Of a DNA stretch of 64,000 nucleotides, positions 36,123 through 45,148 are shown piece by piece (within the stretch, counting starts at the first letter, position 1; every line of letters begins with the position of its first letter). Position numbers and translations under genes: made by a program. Under the pieces are notes generated by a model that saw only the letters and a program-made list of their open reading frames with translations, was not told the DNA's origin and made no database searches. The DNA is from Blastocatellia bacterium (GTDB taxonomy: Bacteria > Acidobacteriota > Blastocatellia > Pyrinomonadales > Pyrinomonadaceae). The stretch covers positions 62,001 to 126,000 of the forward strand of contig PMSM01000013.1 of assembly GCA_003168335.1 (NCBI GenBank), written 5' to 3'.

Positions 36123-36902
36123 GTGACTATTCTGACAAGCATCCTCGGAACGAAAGCGTTTGGCTTGCTTTTCGCTCTCTGGCAAACCGCCACCCCGTCG
36201 GCCAGTCCTGCTGCCGGTGGCAACGAATTCACCATCACCGAGATGGTCAGGAACATGGGCCCCGTGGCCATCACGGTCGTGATCATTCTGTTGATTATGT
36301 CCGTGTACTCGATAGCCATCATGGTCGAACGTTACCTGACCTATACGGCGGCTAAGAAACAATCCCGCGAGTTTGCCCCGCGGGTGGCCCAGGCGCTCAA
36401 GAACAACCGTATCGAAGAGGCCATTAATATCAGCGACAAGCATCGCAAGTCGCACCTCGCGATGGTGGTTAATAGCGGGCTGCAGGAATTTCGCGCGCAC
36501 GAACAATCAAACGAGATTTCGGGTGACGAGATCGAGGCGTCCAAGCGCGCTCTGCAGAGGGCTATCGCCATCAAGACAGCCGAGTTTCGCCGTGGGCTTT
36601 CCGGCCTCGCCACGATCGGCTCGACGGCGCCCTTCGTGGGTCTGTTCGGTACCGTGTTCGGCATTATCAATGCGTTCCGTGGAATGAAGAACGCTGAAAC
36701 CGCCGGTATCGCAGCCGTTGCGGGCGGTATTTCGGAAGCGCTGTTTACGACGGCGCTCGGTCTGGTAGTGGCAGTGCCGGCGGTCTGGCTCTTCAACTAC
36801 TTTACCGGCAAGGTTGATGGCTTCATTGTAGAAATGGACAACTCAGCTTCGGAGCTGGTTGACTATTTCATCAAGAATCGCACCAAGCAACTGAATCCGT
36901 AG
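36123..36902 (+). CDS. exbB: ExbB/TolQ-family proton channel subunit
   Basis: 259 residues from a GTG at 36123 preceded by GGAGGAG; longer frames start with a TTG. Three membrane regions: about 40-62, 155-180 and 195-215. The MotA/TolQ/ExbB signature is visible in RGLSGLATIGSTAPFVGLFG, then GTVFGIINAF and GGISEALFTTALGLVVAVPA. With ExbD it forms the inner-membrane proton channel that energises TonB. An N-terminal Ala/Ser/Pro-rich stretch precedes the first helix. Confidence 0.93.
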   Translation: MTILTSILGTKAFGLLFALWQTATPSASPAAGGNEFTITEMVRNMGPVAITVVIILLIMSVYSIAIMVERYLTYTAAKKQSREFAPRVAQALKNNRIEEAINISDKHRKSHLAMVVNSGLQEFRAHEQSNEISGDEIEASKRALQRAIAIKTAEFRRGLSGLATIGSTAPFVGLFGTVFGIINAFRGMKNAETAGIAAVAGGISEALFTTALGLVVAVPAVWLFNYFTGKVDGFIVEMDNSASELVDYFIKNRTKQLNP

Positions 36903-36992
36903 CGCGAGTTTGACGGGTGATATCGAGGACGCGGATCAATCCGTGGCCCGAGGCCCTGTTCGTCACACTCAGTGGCCAAAGGAGAGTGATTT

Positions 36993-37454
36993 ATGGGAAT
37001 GCAGGCAGGCGGCGGCGGCGGCGGATTGCAGTCGGAGATTAATGTCACGCCGATGGTAGACGTTATGCTGGTGCTGCTGATTATCTTCATGGTGGTGACT
37101 CCGTTCCTGCAGCAAGGCATTGCGGTCGCTCTTCCGCGCGAGTTGAGAAATCCTGATGAAGATCAGGCCATCAATAAAGAGTCTTCGGTGATCATTTCGG
37201 TCCCGAAAGATGGCGACTATTATCTCGGCAAGAAGAAAGTCAATCTGGACGACCTCAAGACGGCGGTTGAGAAGGCGCTGGCGAACAAGAAGGAAGAGGA
37301 CAAGATTGTCTATATCAGGAGTGGGGTCGAAGTCAGTTACGGCGAAGTGGTTAAAGTCATTAACGCCGTCCGCGAAAAGGGTGTTGATAAGATAGGACTG
37401 GTTGCTGATAAGAAGAAGAAGGCTGGCGCTGCGGCGGCGGCCCCGGCAACCTAA
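36993..37454 (+). CDS. exbD: ExbD/TolR-family protein, copy 1
   Basis: 153 residues. A Gly-rich N-terminus (MQAGGGGGGLQSEINVTPMV) leads into the helix DVMLVLLIIFMVVTPFL, whose Asp is the proton-carrying residue of ExbD, followed by a periplasmic domain (VYIRSGVEVSYGEVVKVINA). It works with ExbB. It differs from the second copy in its C-terminus (Lys/Ala-rich tail). 90 bp after exbB and 69 bp before copy 2. Confidence 0.92.
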   Translation: MGMQAGGGGGGLQSEINVTPMVDVMLVLLIIFMVVTPFLQQGIAVALPRELRNPDEDQAINKESSVIISVPKDGDYYLGKKKVNLDDLKTAVEKALANKKEEDKIVYIRSGVEVSYGEVVKVINAVREKGVDKIGLVADKKKKAGAAAAAPAT

Positions 37455-37523
37455 TTTGAAACGAATCTCGGAGCGGCGATTGCCAAGTCCTGGTGCACGC
37501 TGATCCGAACAGAGGATGAGTTT

Positions 37524-38021
37524 ATGGCAATGGCTACCGGGGGTGGCAACCGTGCTGTTCCCTACATCAACGTCACGCCGCTGATCGACGTGCTTCTGGT
37601 CGTGATAATTATTTTCATGGTGGTCACGCCGTTGAAGCCCAGTCGCTTCAAAGCTGATATTCCGACCCAGCGCGATCCGAACGAAAACATCCAGAACCTG
37701 AAGCCTAATCCGCTCACGCTCGTGGTATCGATCGCGCCGGACCTGCAAATAAAGCTCAATCAGGATCTGATGGGCTCAGTTAACGACACCAGCGCGCTGG
37801 CTGCCAAATTGCAACAGACGTTCCAACAGCGGAAGGAACAGCGCGCCTATAAGGTCGGTATGGAAACGGCGACGAATATTCCGGAAGATCAGCGGATTGA
37901 AAAGACCGTGTTCGTAAAGGCGCCACGCGCCCTGCACTACGGCGATGTCGTAAAGGTAATAGACGCAATTAAAGGAGCCGGTGCGAATCCCGTCGGCTTG
38001 CAGGTTGACGATCTGCCGTAG
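37524..38021 (+). CDS. exbD: ExbD/TolR-family protein, copy 2
   Basis: 165 residues: NVTPLIDVLLVVIIIFMVVT with the conserved helix Asp, then a periplasmic domain with a longer middle loop (TFQQRKEQRAYKVGMETATN) and KAPRALHYGDVVKVIDAIKG. Two different ExbD proteins beside one ExbB suggest a hetero-oligomeric ExbD ring or two alternative motors. The two are clearly paralogs but diverged in the periplasmic part. Confidence 0.92.
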   Translation: MAMATGGGNRAVPYINVTPLIDVLLVVIIIFMVVTPLKPSRFKADIPTQRDPNENIQNLKPNPLTLVVSIAPDLQIKLNQDLMGSVNDTSALAAKLQQTFQQRKEQRAYKVGMETATNIPEDQRIEKTVFVKAPRALHYGDVVKVIDAIKGAGANPVGLQVDDLP

Positions 38022-38123
38022 TAAAACCTGTGACGATATTCGCCGGTATTTCTTCCGCCAGGAAGGCTTTCTTGCTTACCGGAAAGCTCGGCGGCATCTT
38101 TCATTTAAAACGGAGCTAATAGA

Positions 38124-38975
38124 ATGAGATTCTCTTGGTCCAGGATCGGCGCGACAGCGGTCCTGGCTTTGTTTGTCGCCGGCGGTACGGGCTGTAGTCT
38201 CGTCAACAAGATCAGGGCCAAGAACGAGTTGAACGAAACGGCGAAGGCGTACAAAGAGGGACGCTTTGAAGAAGCCGAACAGCACGCGAAGCGCGCTCTG
38301 TACCTCGATCCTGATAGCAAGACTGCTCCCATTTTCATCGCGCGTGTGATTCACCAGCAGTACAAGCAGGGCGTGGACACCCCAGAGAATGTTGCCAAAG
38401 CTCGCGAGGCAATCGAGGCGTATAAACGCGTGATCGAAAGGGATCCCGGCAACGACGAGGCGTATCGGGCGATTTCCGTGCTCTACGCTTTCATCAAGGA
38501 CGAGCAACACTTGCGCGATTGGATCTCAGCGCGGGCCAACGATTCCAACGTGTCGAGCGAGAAGCGCGCCGAAGCTTACGCAATTCTGGCCGGCAAAGAT
38601 TGGGATTGTTCATACAAAATAACCGAACTTCCCGATGTGAAAGTCACCTCAATCGAGGGCGGAAAGCCGAACGTCGTTTACAAGAAACCTAAGGAGCAGA
38701 AGGATTTTGACACCGCCCAAAAGTGCGTAGTGCGCGGGCTCGAAGAAGGCGAAACCGCGATCAAGTTCGATTCCAACAGCGAATCAGCCTGGTCCTACAA
38801 GACCAACCTCTTGCTTGAGGCGGCCAAGCTTGCCGAAATGAACGGCGATGCGGATCACAAAGCTCAGTATCAGAAGCAGGCCGACGTTGCCGGCAAGAAA
38901 GCCGCGGCTCTGAGTGAGGAACGGCGCAAGAAAGAGGAGGCCGCCGAGCTAGCGGCGGCTACGCCTACGCCCTGA
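38124..38975 (+). CDS. TPR-containing lipoprotein
   Basis: 283 residues. A lipoprotein signal (ALFVAGGTGC, Cys at about 25) and TPR-like helix pairs: YKEGRFEEAEQHAKRALYLD and AYKRVIERDPGNDEAYRAIS. The C-terminus is a charged, Ala/Glu/Lys-rich helix (RKKEEAAELAAATPTP). It closes the tonB-exb block, 102 bp after the second exbD, and is followed by a terminator. A periplasmic scaffold for the TonB system is likely but inferred from position. Confidence 0.75.
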   Translation: MRFSWSRIGATAVLALFVAGGTGCSLVNKIRAKNELNETAKAYKEGRFEEAEQHAKRALYLDPDSKTAPIFIARVIHQQYKQGVDTPENVAKAREAIEAYKRVIERDPGNDEAYRAISVLYAFIKDEQHLRDWISARANDSNVSSEKRAEAYAILAGKDWDCSYKITELPDVKVTSIEGGKPNVVYKKPKEQKDFDTAQKCVVRGLEEGETAIKFDSNSESAWSYKTNLLLEAAKLAEMNGDADHKAQYQKQADVAGKKAAALSEERRKKEEAAELAAATPTP

Positions 38976-39020
38976 CGAGAATAGGGGAAGCGCCCGGGCG
39001 CTAGACAGACGGTAAACATC

Positions 39021-39063
39021 AATAGGTGACGCGGACCTTGGGGTCGAGCGTCACCTATTTTGT
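39021..39063 (+). terminator. Rho-independent terminator after the TonB block
   Basis: Perfect 12-bp stem AATAGGTGACGC (39021-39032) with GCGTCACCTATT (39048-39059), 15-nt loop, then a short T-rich tail (TTTTGTT including the stem end). Confidence 0.85.
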
Positions 39064-39202
39064 TATAATCAGACTTGTACTTGGTTCTTTGTACTTTGGG
39101 CTTTGCAAACTTACTCTACCACCTAAGCAAACCGGCTAGCTCTACCCAACCAGCCACGAAGCGCACAAAGAACAAAGGACAGGGAACAGGGCACGAATCG
39201 TT

Positions 39203-41386
39203 ATGGTCCGAATCGAAGAAATCTGCGAAAAAGTCCGGCGCAATCATCCGCAGGCAGACCTCAATCTCCTGCGGCGCGCTTACCTGTTTTCTGCCCGCGA
39301 GCACAAGGGCCAAAAACGCGCCTCGGGCGAGTCCTACATGGTGCATCCCCTGGAAGTCGCAAACATTCTGGCCGATATGCGGCTGGACGTCGTCTCGGTC
39401 TCGACCGGTTTGCTCCATGATGTGGTGGAGGACACGCTCGCGGATACCGCTACCATTCGCGAATACTTCGGCGAAGAAGTAGCGCACCTGGTCGAGGGCC
39501 TCACGAAGATTGCGCACATCAGTAGCGTCTCGCGCGAGGAACAACAGGCCGAAAATGTTCGCAAGATGTTGCTGGCGATGGTTGACGACGTGCGCGTCGT
39601 GCTGGTGAAACTCGCGGATCGCTTGCACAACATGCGCACGCTGGAGTACCTCAGTCTCGAAAAGCGTCGCCGGATCGCGCAGGAAACGATGGACATCTAC
39701 GCGCCCATCGCCCACCGCCTGGGAATGGGCAAACTGCGCGGCGAGTTGGAAGACCTGGCTTTCAAAAATCTTCATCCGGAAGACTACCGCGAACTCACCG
39801 CCCAAATGGAGAAGCGGCGGGCCGCCAACGAAGCGTTCCTGAATGACGTCACGGCCACGATCAAGCAGAAGATGGAGGAAGCGGGCGTTCCGTTCGTGCG
39901 CGTCGAAGGCCGCGTCAAGCGTCTCTACTCAATCTGGAAAAAGCTGGGCCGGCAGGAAGTTGAACTGGATCAGGTTTACGATCTCGTTGCCGCCAGGGTG
40001 ATCACGCCCGACGAAATTCGAGACTGTTATGCGGCGCTCGGCGTGATTCATACTACCTGGAAGCCGGTGCCGGGCCGCTTCAAAGACTGGATTGCGACCC
40101 CGCGCGATAATCTATACCAGTCATTGCATACATCAGTCATTGGATCGAAAGGCCAACCCTTCGAAGTGCAAATCCGAACTGAGCAGATGCATCTGACCGC
40201 CGAGGAAGGGGTGGCCGCGCACTGGAAATATAAGGAAGGGAAACGCGGAGCGCGCGACGACGACGAGGCGCTGAAGGTTTTGCGCTCGCTGGTCGAGTGG
40301 ACTCAGGACGTGAAAGACTCGCGCGAGTTTATCGATGCGCTAAAACTCGATCTCTACCCGAAGGATGTTTACGCCTTTACGCCGATGGGCAAAGTGATTC
40401 AGTTGCCGAAAGGCGCCACTCCGGTAGATTTCGCGTACATGATTCACTCTGAAGTTGGCAACACCTGTACCGGAGCGCGCCTCAACGGCCGGATGGTGCC
40501 GCTGCGAACATTGATTCAAAACGGCGATGTAGTCGAGATCATCCGAAGCACCAATGCTCACCCATCGCGCGACTGGCTGAACTTCGTGGCTACGTCGCGC
40601 GCGCGCAATCGCGTGCGCCACTGGGTTGCCGACCAGCAACGCGCTGAATCGATCGAAATCGGGCGCAAGCTTTTCGAGAAGGAAGCCGGCCGTTTTCAGC
40701 TTTCGGTCAAGAAGATAATCGGCGACAGCAACGGCGACCTCAAACGTATCGCCGGCGAATACGGCTATGGACGGACTGACGATCTCCTGGCGGCAATGGG
40801 CTACGGCAAGATTGGGCCGCGGAACGTAATCGCGAAGTACCTGGGCCCGGAAAAGTTCGCAGCCCTGGACAACCAGAAAGAATCCCGCCTGCGGACCGGG
40901 GTGCGCGCGGTGAAGCGCCTGATCACCGGCGACGACGCCATTGTAGTTCGCGGCGTGGAAGACCTGATGGTGAATCGCGCCCGGTGTTGCAATCCTCTGC
41001 ACGGTGAAAAGATCATCGGCTACATCACCCGGGGCAAGGGGGTTGCCGTGCACACCGCGCGCTGCAAAAACGTGAAACAGTTAATGATTAATCCCGAACG
41101 AATCGTGACGGTCGAATGGGCTTCCAGGCCTGAGAAGACGGCCTATGCCGTGAAGCTCTTGGCGGTTACTGAGAACCGCACCGGAATGATTGCGGGCATT
41201 ACCGGGGCGATCTCTGACATGAAGACCGGGATTCGCGACGCGCGCGCTTCAATTGGGCCCGATCAAAAAGGCCGGATCGAAGTTACCGTAGAAGTGTTTG
41301 ACGTAAAGCACCTGGACAAAGTGATGAGTTCGATCAAGAACGTCTCTGGCGTGTTGGACGTTGAGCGGCTTCAGGGTGCGGCGTGA
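39203..41386 (+). CDS. Bifunctional (p)ppGpp synthetase/hydrolase, RelA/SpoT family
   Basis: 727 residues, full RSH length. Hydrolase domain (about 25-180): MVHPLEVANILADM, the HD pair in LLHDVVEDT, and RLHNMRTLEYL. Synthetase domain (about 235-350): YDLVAARVIT, GRFKDWIATPRDNLYQSLHT. TGS domain (about 385-450, VYAFTPMGKVIQLPKGATPV), conserved Cys residues near 595 (RCCNPLHGEKIIGYITRGKG), and a C-terminal ACT domain (650-725). Both HD and synthetase motifs look intact, so it should be bifunctional. It sets the stringent response alarmone level. It may be the only long RSH in the genome. Confidence 0.95.
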   Translation: MVRIEEICEKVRRNHPQADLNLLRRAYLFSAREHKGQKRASGESYMVHPLEVANILADMRLDVVSVSTGLLHDVVEDTLADTATIREYFGEEVAHLVEGLTKIAHISSVSREEQQAENVRKMLLAMVDDVRVVLVKLADRLHNMRTLEYLSLEKRRRIAQETMDIYAPIAHRLGMGKLRGELEDLAFKNLHPEDYRELTAQMEKRRAANEAFLNDVTATIKQKMEEAGVPFVRVEGRVKRLYSIWKKLGRQEVELDQVYDLVAARVITPDEIRDCYAALGVIHTTWKPVPGRFKDWIATPRDNLYQSLHTSVIGSKGQPFEVQIRTEQMHLTAEEGVAAHWKYKEGKRGARDDDEALKVLRSLVEWTQDVKDSREFIDALKLDLYPKDVYAFTPMGKVIQLPKGATPVDFAYMIHSEVGNTCTGARLNGRMVPLRTLIQNGDVVEIIRSTNAHPSRDWLNFVATSRARNRVRHWVADQQRAESIEIGRKLFEKEAGRFQLSVKKIIGDSNGDLKRIAGEYGYGRTDDLLAAMGYGKIGPRNVIAKYLGPEKFAALDNQKESRLRTGVRAVKRLITGDDAIVVRGVEDLMVNRARCCNPLHGEKIIGYITRGKGVAVHTARCKNVKQLMINPERIVTVEWASRPEKTAYAVKLLAVTENRTGMIAGITGAISDMKTGIRDARASIGPDQKGRIEVTVEVFDVKHLDKVMSSIKNVSGVLDVERLQGAA

Positions 41387-41425
41387 AATAGGCGCTATGA
41401 GTCCTATATGACGTATTACCCCAGC

Positions 41426-42799
41426 CTATTTCTTCGGCTTTCCCTCAGTATCGTAAAGCTCGATCGCGTCTGCATAGGGCTTCACCTGTTCGCTGATCTC
41501 GACGGCGTCACCGACAATTACGATGGCTGCGCGATCGGGCGTCACGTAATTTTGCGCCGCCCGCTGAATATCTTCTACGGTGACCGCGTTGACCTGCTCG
41601 CGGTAGGTTTCCAGGTAGTTGGACGGAAGATCGTACATCCTGATGCTGACCAGCTGATCGATCAATCCGTCCTGAGTTTCAATGCGGATCGGAAAGACGC
41701 CGGCCAGGTAAGACTTGGCGTTCTTGAGTTCCTCAGCAGACACAGCCTCGTTGCGAATCCGCTCCAGCTCGTAGAAGAATTCATGCATTGAAGCGCCGGT
41801 TACCGACGTTCGCACTTCGGCTGTGGCCCGGAACGTGCCGGCCAGGCGCCGCGCGTCCAGATTTGAATACGCGCCATAGGTGTAGCCCTTTTCCTCGCGC
41901 AGATTCATGAACAGGCGTGACGAAGCGTTTGCTCCCAGAATCGTATGCATCAAGAGCATCGGAAAATAATCCGGGCTGGTGCGAGTGATGCCTTCATTTG
42001 CAATCACGATGTTCGACTGGGCTGAGTCTGGACGATCGACCACATGAATAGAGCGCGCGGACCGTTTTGGCAGCGCGGGAAGATCCAGATCAGGCAAAGC
42101 ACCGGGCTTCCAAGCGGCAAAAAGTTGCTCAATGCGCGCGATGATCGCGTCGCGGTCAACATCGCCGACAACCATCAGAACCCCGTTATTGGGAATGTAG
42201 GTGGCCTCGCGAAATCTCACCAGGTCGTCGCGCGTCATGGCGTCCAGCATTTCCGGTGTGGGCGAAAGCCGCGAATAAGGATGCTTGCCAAACATGACCT
42301 GCGACAGGCGTTCAGAGGCGAGAAACGTGGGCTGAGCGCGTTGCTGGATGAGAAGTTGCTTGGTGTTCTCACGGGCCAGGTCGACTTCGTTCTGCGGAAA
42401 CGACGGGTTCATGGAGACATCGGCCATCAAATCCAGAATCTCGTCAGCATAGACAGAAAGTGACGAAGCCGCCACAGTGGTGAAGTCCGAGCTTGATCCT
42501 ACTGCCAGGGTCGCCCCAAAGCGTTCGACCTCTTCAGCAATCTGGCGGCTGGTCCGGGTCGCTGTGCCTTCTGTCATCAAGCTCGACATCATATCGCTCA
42601 AGCCCGGCTGGTCCGCGGGATCGTTCGCATCGCCGGATCGAAAGGCCATGCGAAAGCTGATCAGCGGCAGGCGTTTATCTTCAACCACCACCAGACCCAA
42701 TCCATTCGAAAGCGTAGTCTCGAGATGCTCAGGAAGATTCAATGGCCGGGGCGCAAGCGGCGGTGGCATTTGGCGGCGAAAGGCTTCGGTCTCAGTCAT
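41426..42799 (-). CDS. M16 peptidase-like subunit without zinc motif
   Basis: 457 residues of the M16B family. The normal HxxEH site is replaced (LSDMMSSLMTEGT), so it cannot bind zinc, but it keeps the Arg/Tyr pair region SSRLFMNLREEKGYTYGAYS that completes the active site of a partner. In bacterial M16 heterodimers one subunit carries HxxEH and the other Arg/Tyr, exactly as here with the upstream gene. No signal peptide is visible. It lies 47 bp after the catalytic subunit gene. Confidence 0.9.
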   Translation of the reverse strand: MTETEAFRRQMPPPLAPRPLNLPEHLETTLSNGLGLVVVEDKRLPLISFRMAFRSGDANDPADQPGLSDMMSSLMTEGTATRTSRQIAEEVERFGATLAVGSSSDFTTVAASSLSVYADEILDLMADVSMNPSFPQNEVDLARENTKQLLIQQRAQPTFLASERLSQVMFGKHPYSRLSPTPEMLDAMTRDDLVRFREATYIPNNGVLMVVGDVDRDAIIARIEQLFAAWKPGALPDLDLPALPKRSARSIHVVDRPDSAQSNIVIANEGITRTSPDYFPMLLMHTILGANASSRLFMNLREEKGYTYGAYSNLDARRLAGTFRATAEVRTSVTGASMHEFFYELERIRNEAVSAEELKNAKSYLAGVFPIRIETQDGLIDQLVSIRMYDLPSNYLETYREQVNAVTVEDIQRAAQNYVTPDRAAIVIVGDAVEISEQVKPYADAIELYDTEGKPKK

Positions 42800-42846
42800 G
42801 TAAGGGCCCGTTCTCTCGGTTGAGTTACTAAAAGATTAATTCCAGA

Positions 42847-44274
42847 TCAAGTTGATTCGATCGCGGCTTCGGCCTGTGGCTGCGCAGCGATTGGCGCGCC
42901 CGTCTCAGGGTCGTCAGAAGCGGCCGGCATTTGCGGTGGGGTTGCGGCGGCCGGCTGTTTGTTGAGCTCGCCGGGCTCTGTGGGCGCAGCGGTTGCGGCT
43001 TCCTGCGGCGCCGGCACAATTTCCAGCAGCACACGATTGCTGGTATCGAGAAAGTTCGCCACCGCATCGCGAATCTCGGCGGCAGTGATTTTCAGATAGT
43101 TGTCCAGATCGGTGTTGAATAGTTCCGGGTCATTGTCATAGAGCGCGAATTCGGCAAGTTGCTGGGCGCGATACACCGACGACTGGCGGCTGCGCACGGC
43201 ACTGTTGAAGAGGTTGTTGCGCAACTTCTCCATTTCTTCGTCGCTGGGGCCCTGCGTAGCAAGCTCCCTGATTTCCGCGAGGATAGCGTCGCGAATCTGC
43301 CCACCCTCGCTATCGGGTTTGGGGATCACGACGATGAGCAATCCTGAAGGCCCGCGGCGCTCATCAATTCCGCCCTGTATTTGCACGACCGATTCTTCGC
43401 CTTTGACCAGTTTCTGATACAGCCGCGCGCTTTCGCCTTCGAACAGCAAGTGGCTGGCGAGAGAGAGCGAGTAAAAATCCGGGCTGCGGCGCTCTGGAAT
43501 CTTCCAGCCCAGCGCGAAGGCTGGGACCGGCGCCAGCTTGTCGAGAAAAGTATCCTGGTGTTGGGCGACTTCGGTAGGTTCGCTCACATCAACCGGGGGT
43601 GGCGCCGGCTGGCTGGGGATGGTGGCAAAATACTTTCCGATCAGCGCTCGCGTGTCGGCCATATCAAAATCTCCGGCAATCGAAAGCACGGCGTTGTTAG
43701 GCGCGTAATAAATGCGAAAGAATTCGCGTATGTCTTCGACCGTAGCAGCGTCCAGATCCTCCATCGATCCGATAGTCGAATGTGCATTCGCGTGGTTGCG
43801 GAAACACATTTCGAATAAACGTAGAAACCCGTTCACGTACGGCTGATTATCATAACGGAGACGTTTTTCTTCCTGCACGGCTGAGCGCTGATTATCGAGA
43901 TTTTCCTGCGTCACATTCAGCGAGCGCATGCGATCGCTCTCCAGCCAGAGGGCCAGTGGTAACTGACTGGCAGGCAGCGTCTCGAAATAGTTGGTGCGCT
44001 CACTCGAAGTGGTCCCGTTCATCGTGCCGCCCGCGTTTGAGATGTACTGGAAGTGCCCGGCTTTGGGTACGTTTTCCGAGCCCTGGAACATCATGTGCTC
44101 GAAAAGATGAGCGAAACCGGTGCGGCCCTCGCGCTCGTTGCGGGAGCCGACGTCGTAATAGACGGCCACCGAAACTACCGGTACTGAGTGGTCTTCGTTC
44201 AAAACCACACGCAGGCCGTTACCCAGACTAAATTGTTCGATAGGGGTGTGTGGAACCTGAAAAGTTTTCTGCAC
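42847..44274 (-). CDS. M16 zinc metallopeptidase, catalytic subunit
   Basis: 475 residues. The inverted zinc motif HLFEH is at FAHLFEHMMFQGS, with the third ligand glutamate in the SAVQEEKRLR helix. It starts with GTG at 44274 and no strong ribosome-binding site. No signal peptide is visible, so the location is uncertain. The C-terminal 45 residues are low-complexity (Ala/Pro/Thr/Glu). It pairs with the non-catalytic M16 protein 47 bp downstream; together they degrade peptides in a closed chamber. Confidence 0.92.
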   Translation of the reverse strand: MQKTFQVPHTPIEQFSLGNGLRVVLNEDHSVPVVSVAVYYDVGSRNEREGRTGFAHLFEHMMFQGSENVPKAGHFQYISNAGGTMNGTTSSERTNYFETLPASQLPLALWLESDRMRSLNVTQENLDNQRSAVQEEKRLRYDNQPYVNGFLRLFEMCFRNHANAHSTIGSMEDLDAATVEDIREFFRIYYAPNNAVLSIAGDFDMADTRALIGKYFATIPSQPAPPPVDVSEPTEVAQHQDTFLDKLAPVPAFALGWKIPERRSPDFYSLSLASHLLFEGESARLYQKLVKGEESVVQIQGGIDERRGPSGLLIVVIPKPDSEGGQIRDAILAEIRELATQGPSDEEMEKLRNNLFNSAVRSRQSSVYRAQQLAEFALYDNDPELFNTDLDNYLKITAAEIRDAVANFLDTSNRVLLEIVPAPQEAATAAPTEPGELNKQPAAATPPQMPAASDDPETGAPIAAQPQAEAAIEST

Positions 44275-44373
44275 GTGACAGCTCGATTAAACCGCGCAAC
44301 GCGGTTGATTTGCACATCATTTGTAGAGCTTACAGATTAGAGTTTACCGCGTCCGGCCCCGGATTAACAAAGA

Positions 44374-44412
44374 CGCTCCACTCTGCAATTCAGTCGAATG
44401 CAGAATGGAGCG
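44374..44412 (-). terminator. Probable terminator of the small coiled-coil gene
   Basis: 14-nt arms at 44374-44387 and 44399-44412. Read on the minus strand all 14 positions pair, one as U-G; on the plus strand the same site is a C-A mismatch. TCTTTGTT follows on the minus strand. The 185 bp between the two minus-strand genes holds nothing else. Confidence 0.6.
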
Positions 44413-44459
44413 AATTGTCAGAAAGCCGAATCGAAAAGAAGGGCCCTGACGTCGTCGCG

Positions 44460-44885
44460 TTAGTCTTTTTTCTCGGCCACCAGGCCGCGTAATTCAGCGC
44501 GGAGGCGCTCGATCTCAGTCAGCTTTTGTGCGACACGCTCGAACAAAGGCCCCTGCGTCTTGATGCCTTCATCGATCAAAAATGCCGCCGCTTCAGCCCG
44601 AGTGCCGAACACGCCGGCCTGCACCAGTTGGCCCAGCTTATGCTGCGCGTCCTGCGACACTTTTACCGCGAGCATGTAATCATCCTTCGCGGAGATCGCA
44701 CGTTCAATGGTGCGGCTGATGTCCCTGCCGATCGCGGAAAGTTGCTCCGGGATGCGCGCGGCCATGTCCCGCATGGACGAACTCACGTTGGCACGTTCAT
44801 CCGGCTGCTCTGCTTCGCCCTCGTGCATAATTAATTCCTCTTTCGGTTCCGACGGGTCTGTTTGCGACTGAAAAGATGTACTCAT
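44460..44885 (-). CDS. Helical, coiled-coil protein of unknown function
   Basis: 141 residues, acidic N-terminus, then about 100 residues of predicted helix (ISRTIERAISAKDDYMLAVK, GVFGTRAEAAAFLIDEGIKT, and a leucine-heptad tail ERLRAELRGLVAEKKD). The middle phrase GTRAEAAAFLIDEGI resembles ribbon-helix-helix or sporulation-type small regulators, but no family is certain. GGAAGGAG lies 9 bases before the ATG. No signal peptide. Confidence 0.65.
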   Translation of the reverse strand: MSTSFQSQTDPSEPKEELIMHEGEAEQPDERANVSSSMRDMAARIPEQLSAIGRDISRTIERAISAKDDYMLAVKVSQDAQHKLGQLVQAGVFGTRAEAAAFLIDEGIKTQGPLFERVAQKLTEIERLRAELRGLVAEKKD

Positions 44886-45112
44886 TAGATAGTGCTCCTT
44901 CCGGGTTTGGTAAAACTCTTGTACGCTGCGTTGGGGTTACAAGTTCATTCTAAGAAGCCCTCAGATGAGCGTCAAGGAGGCGCATTTCCGCGCTGGTTTG
45001 GTTTGCATTGGACGAACCTCATTAGCACCTCAATTCAGTGAGGTGCCAGGCAAGTGTCGTTTAGTCTGAATAACCGTTTCTAACGGGCGCTAGCGTGTTT
45101 CTTAACCTCAAA

Positions 45113-45133
45113 CGACAAACTAAGAGTTTGTCG
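45113..45133. repeat. Dispersed palindrome, AAACT/AGTTT type
   Basis: CGACAAACT-AAG-AGTTTGTCG, perfect 9-bp arms, next to the 3' end of the secreted-protein gene. Other copies are at 51874-51893 and 56990-57009, with a partial one at 31898-31917 and a half copy at 51919. A separate 8-bp-stem hairpin lies at 45025-45046. Confidence 0.75.
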
Positions 45134-45148
45134 GACATTGTGACTTTG

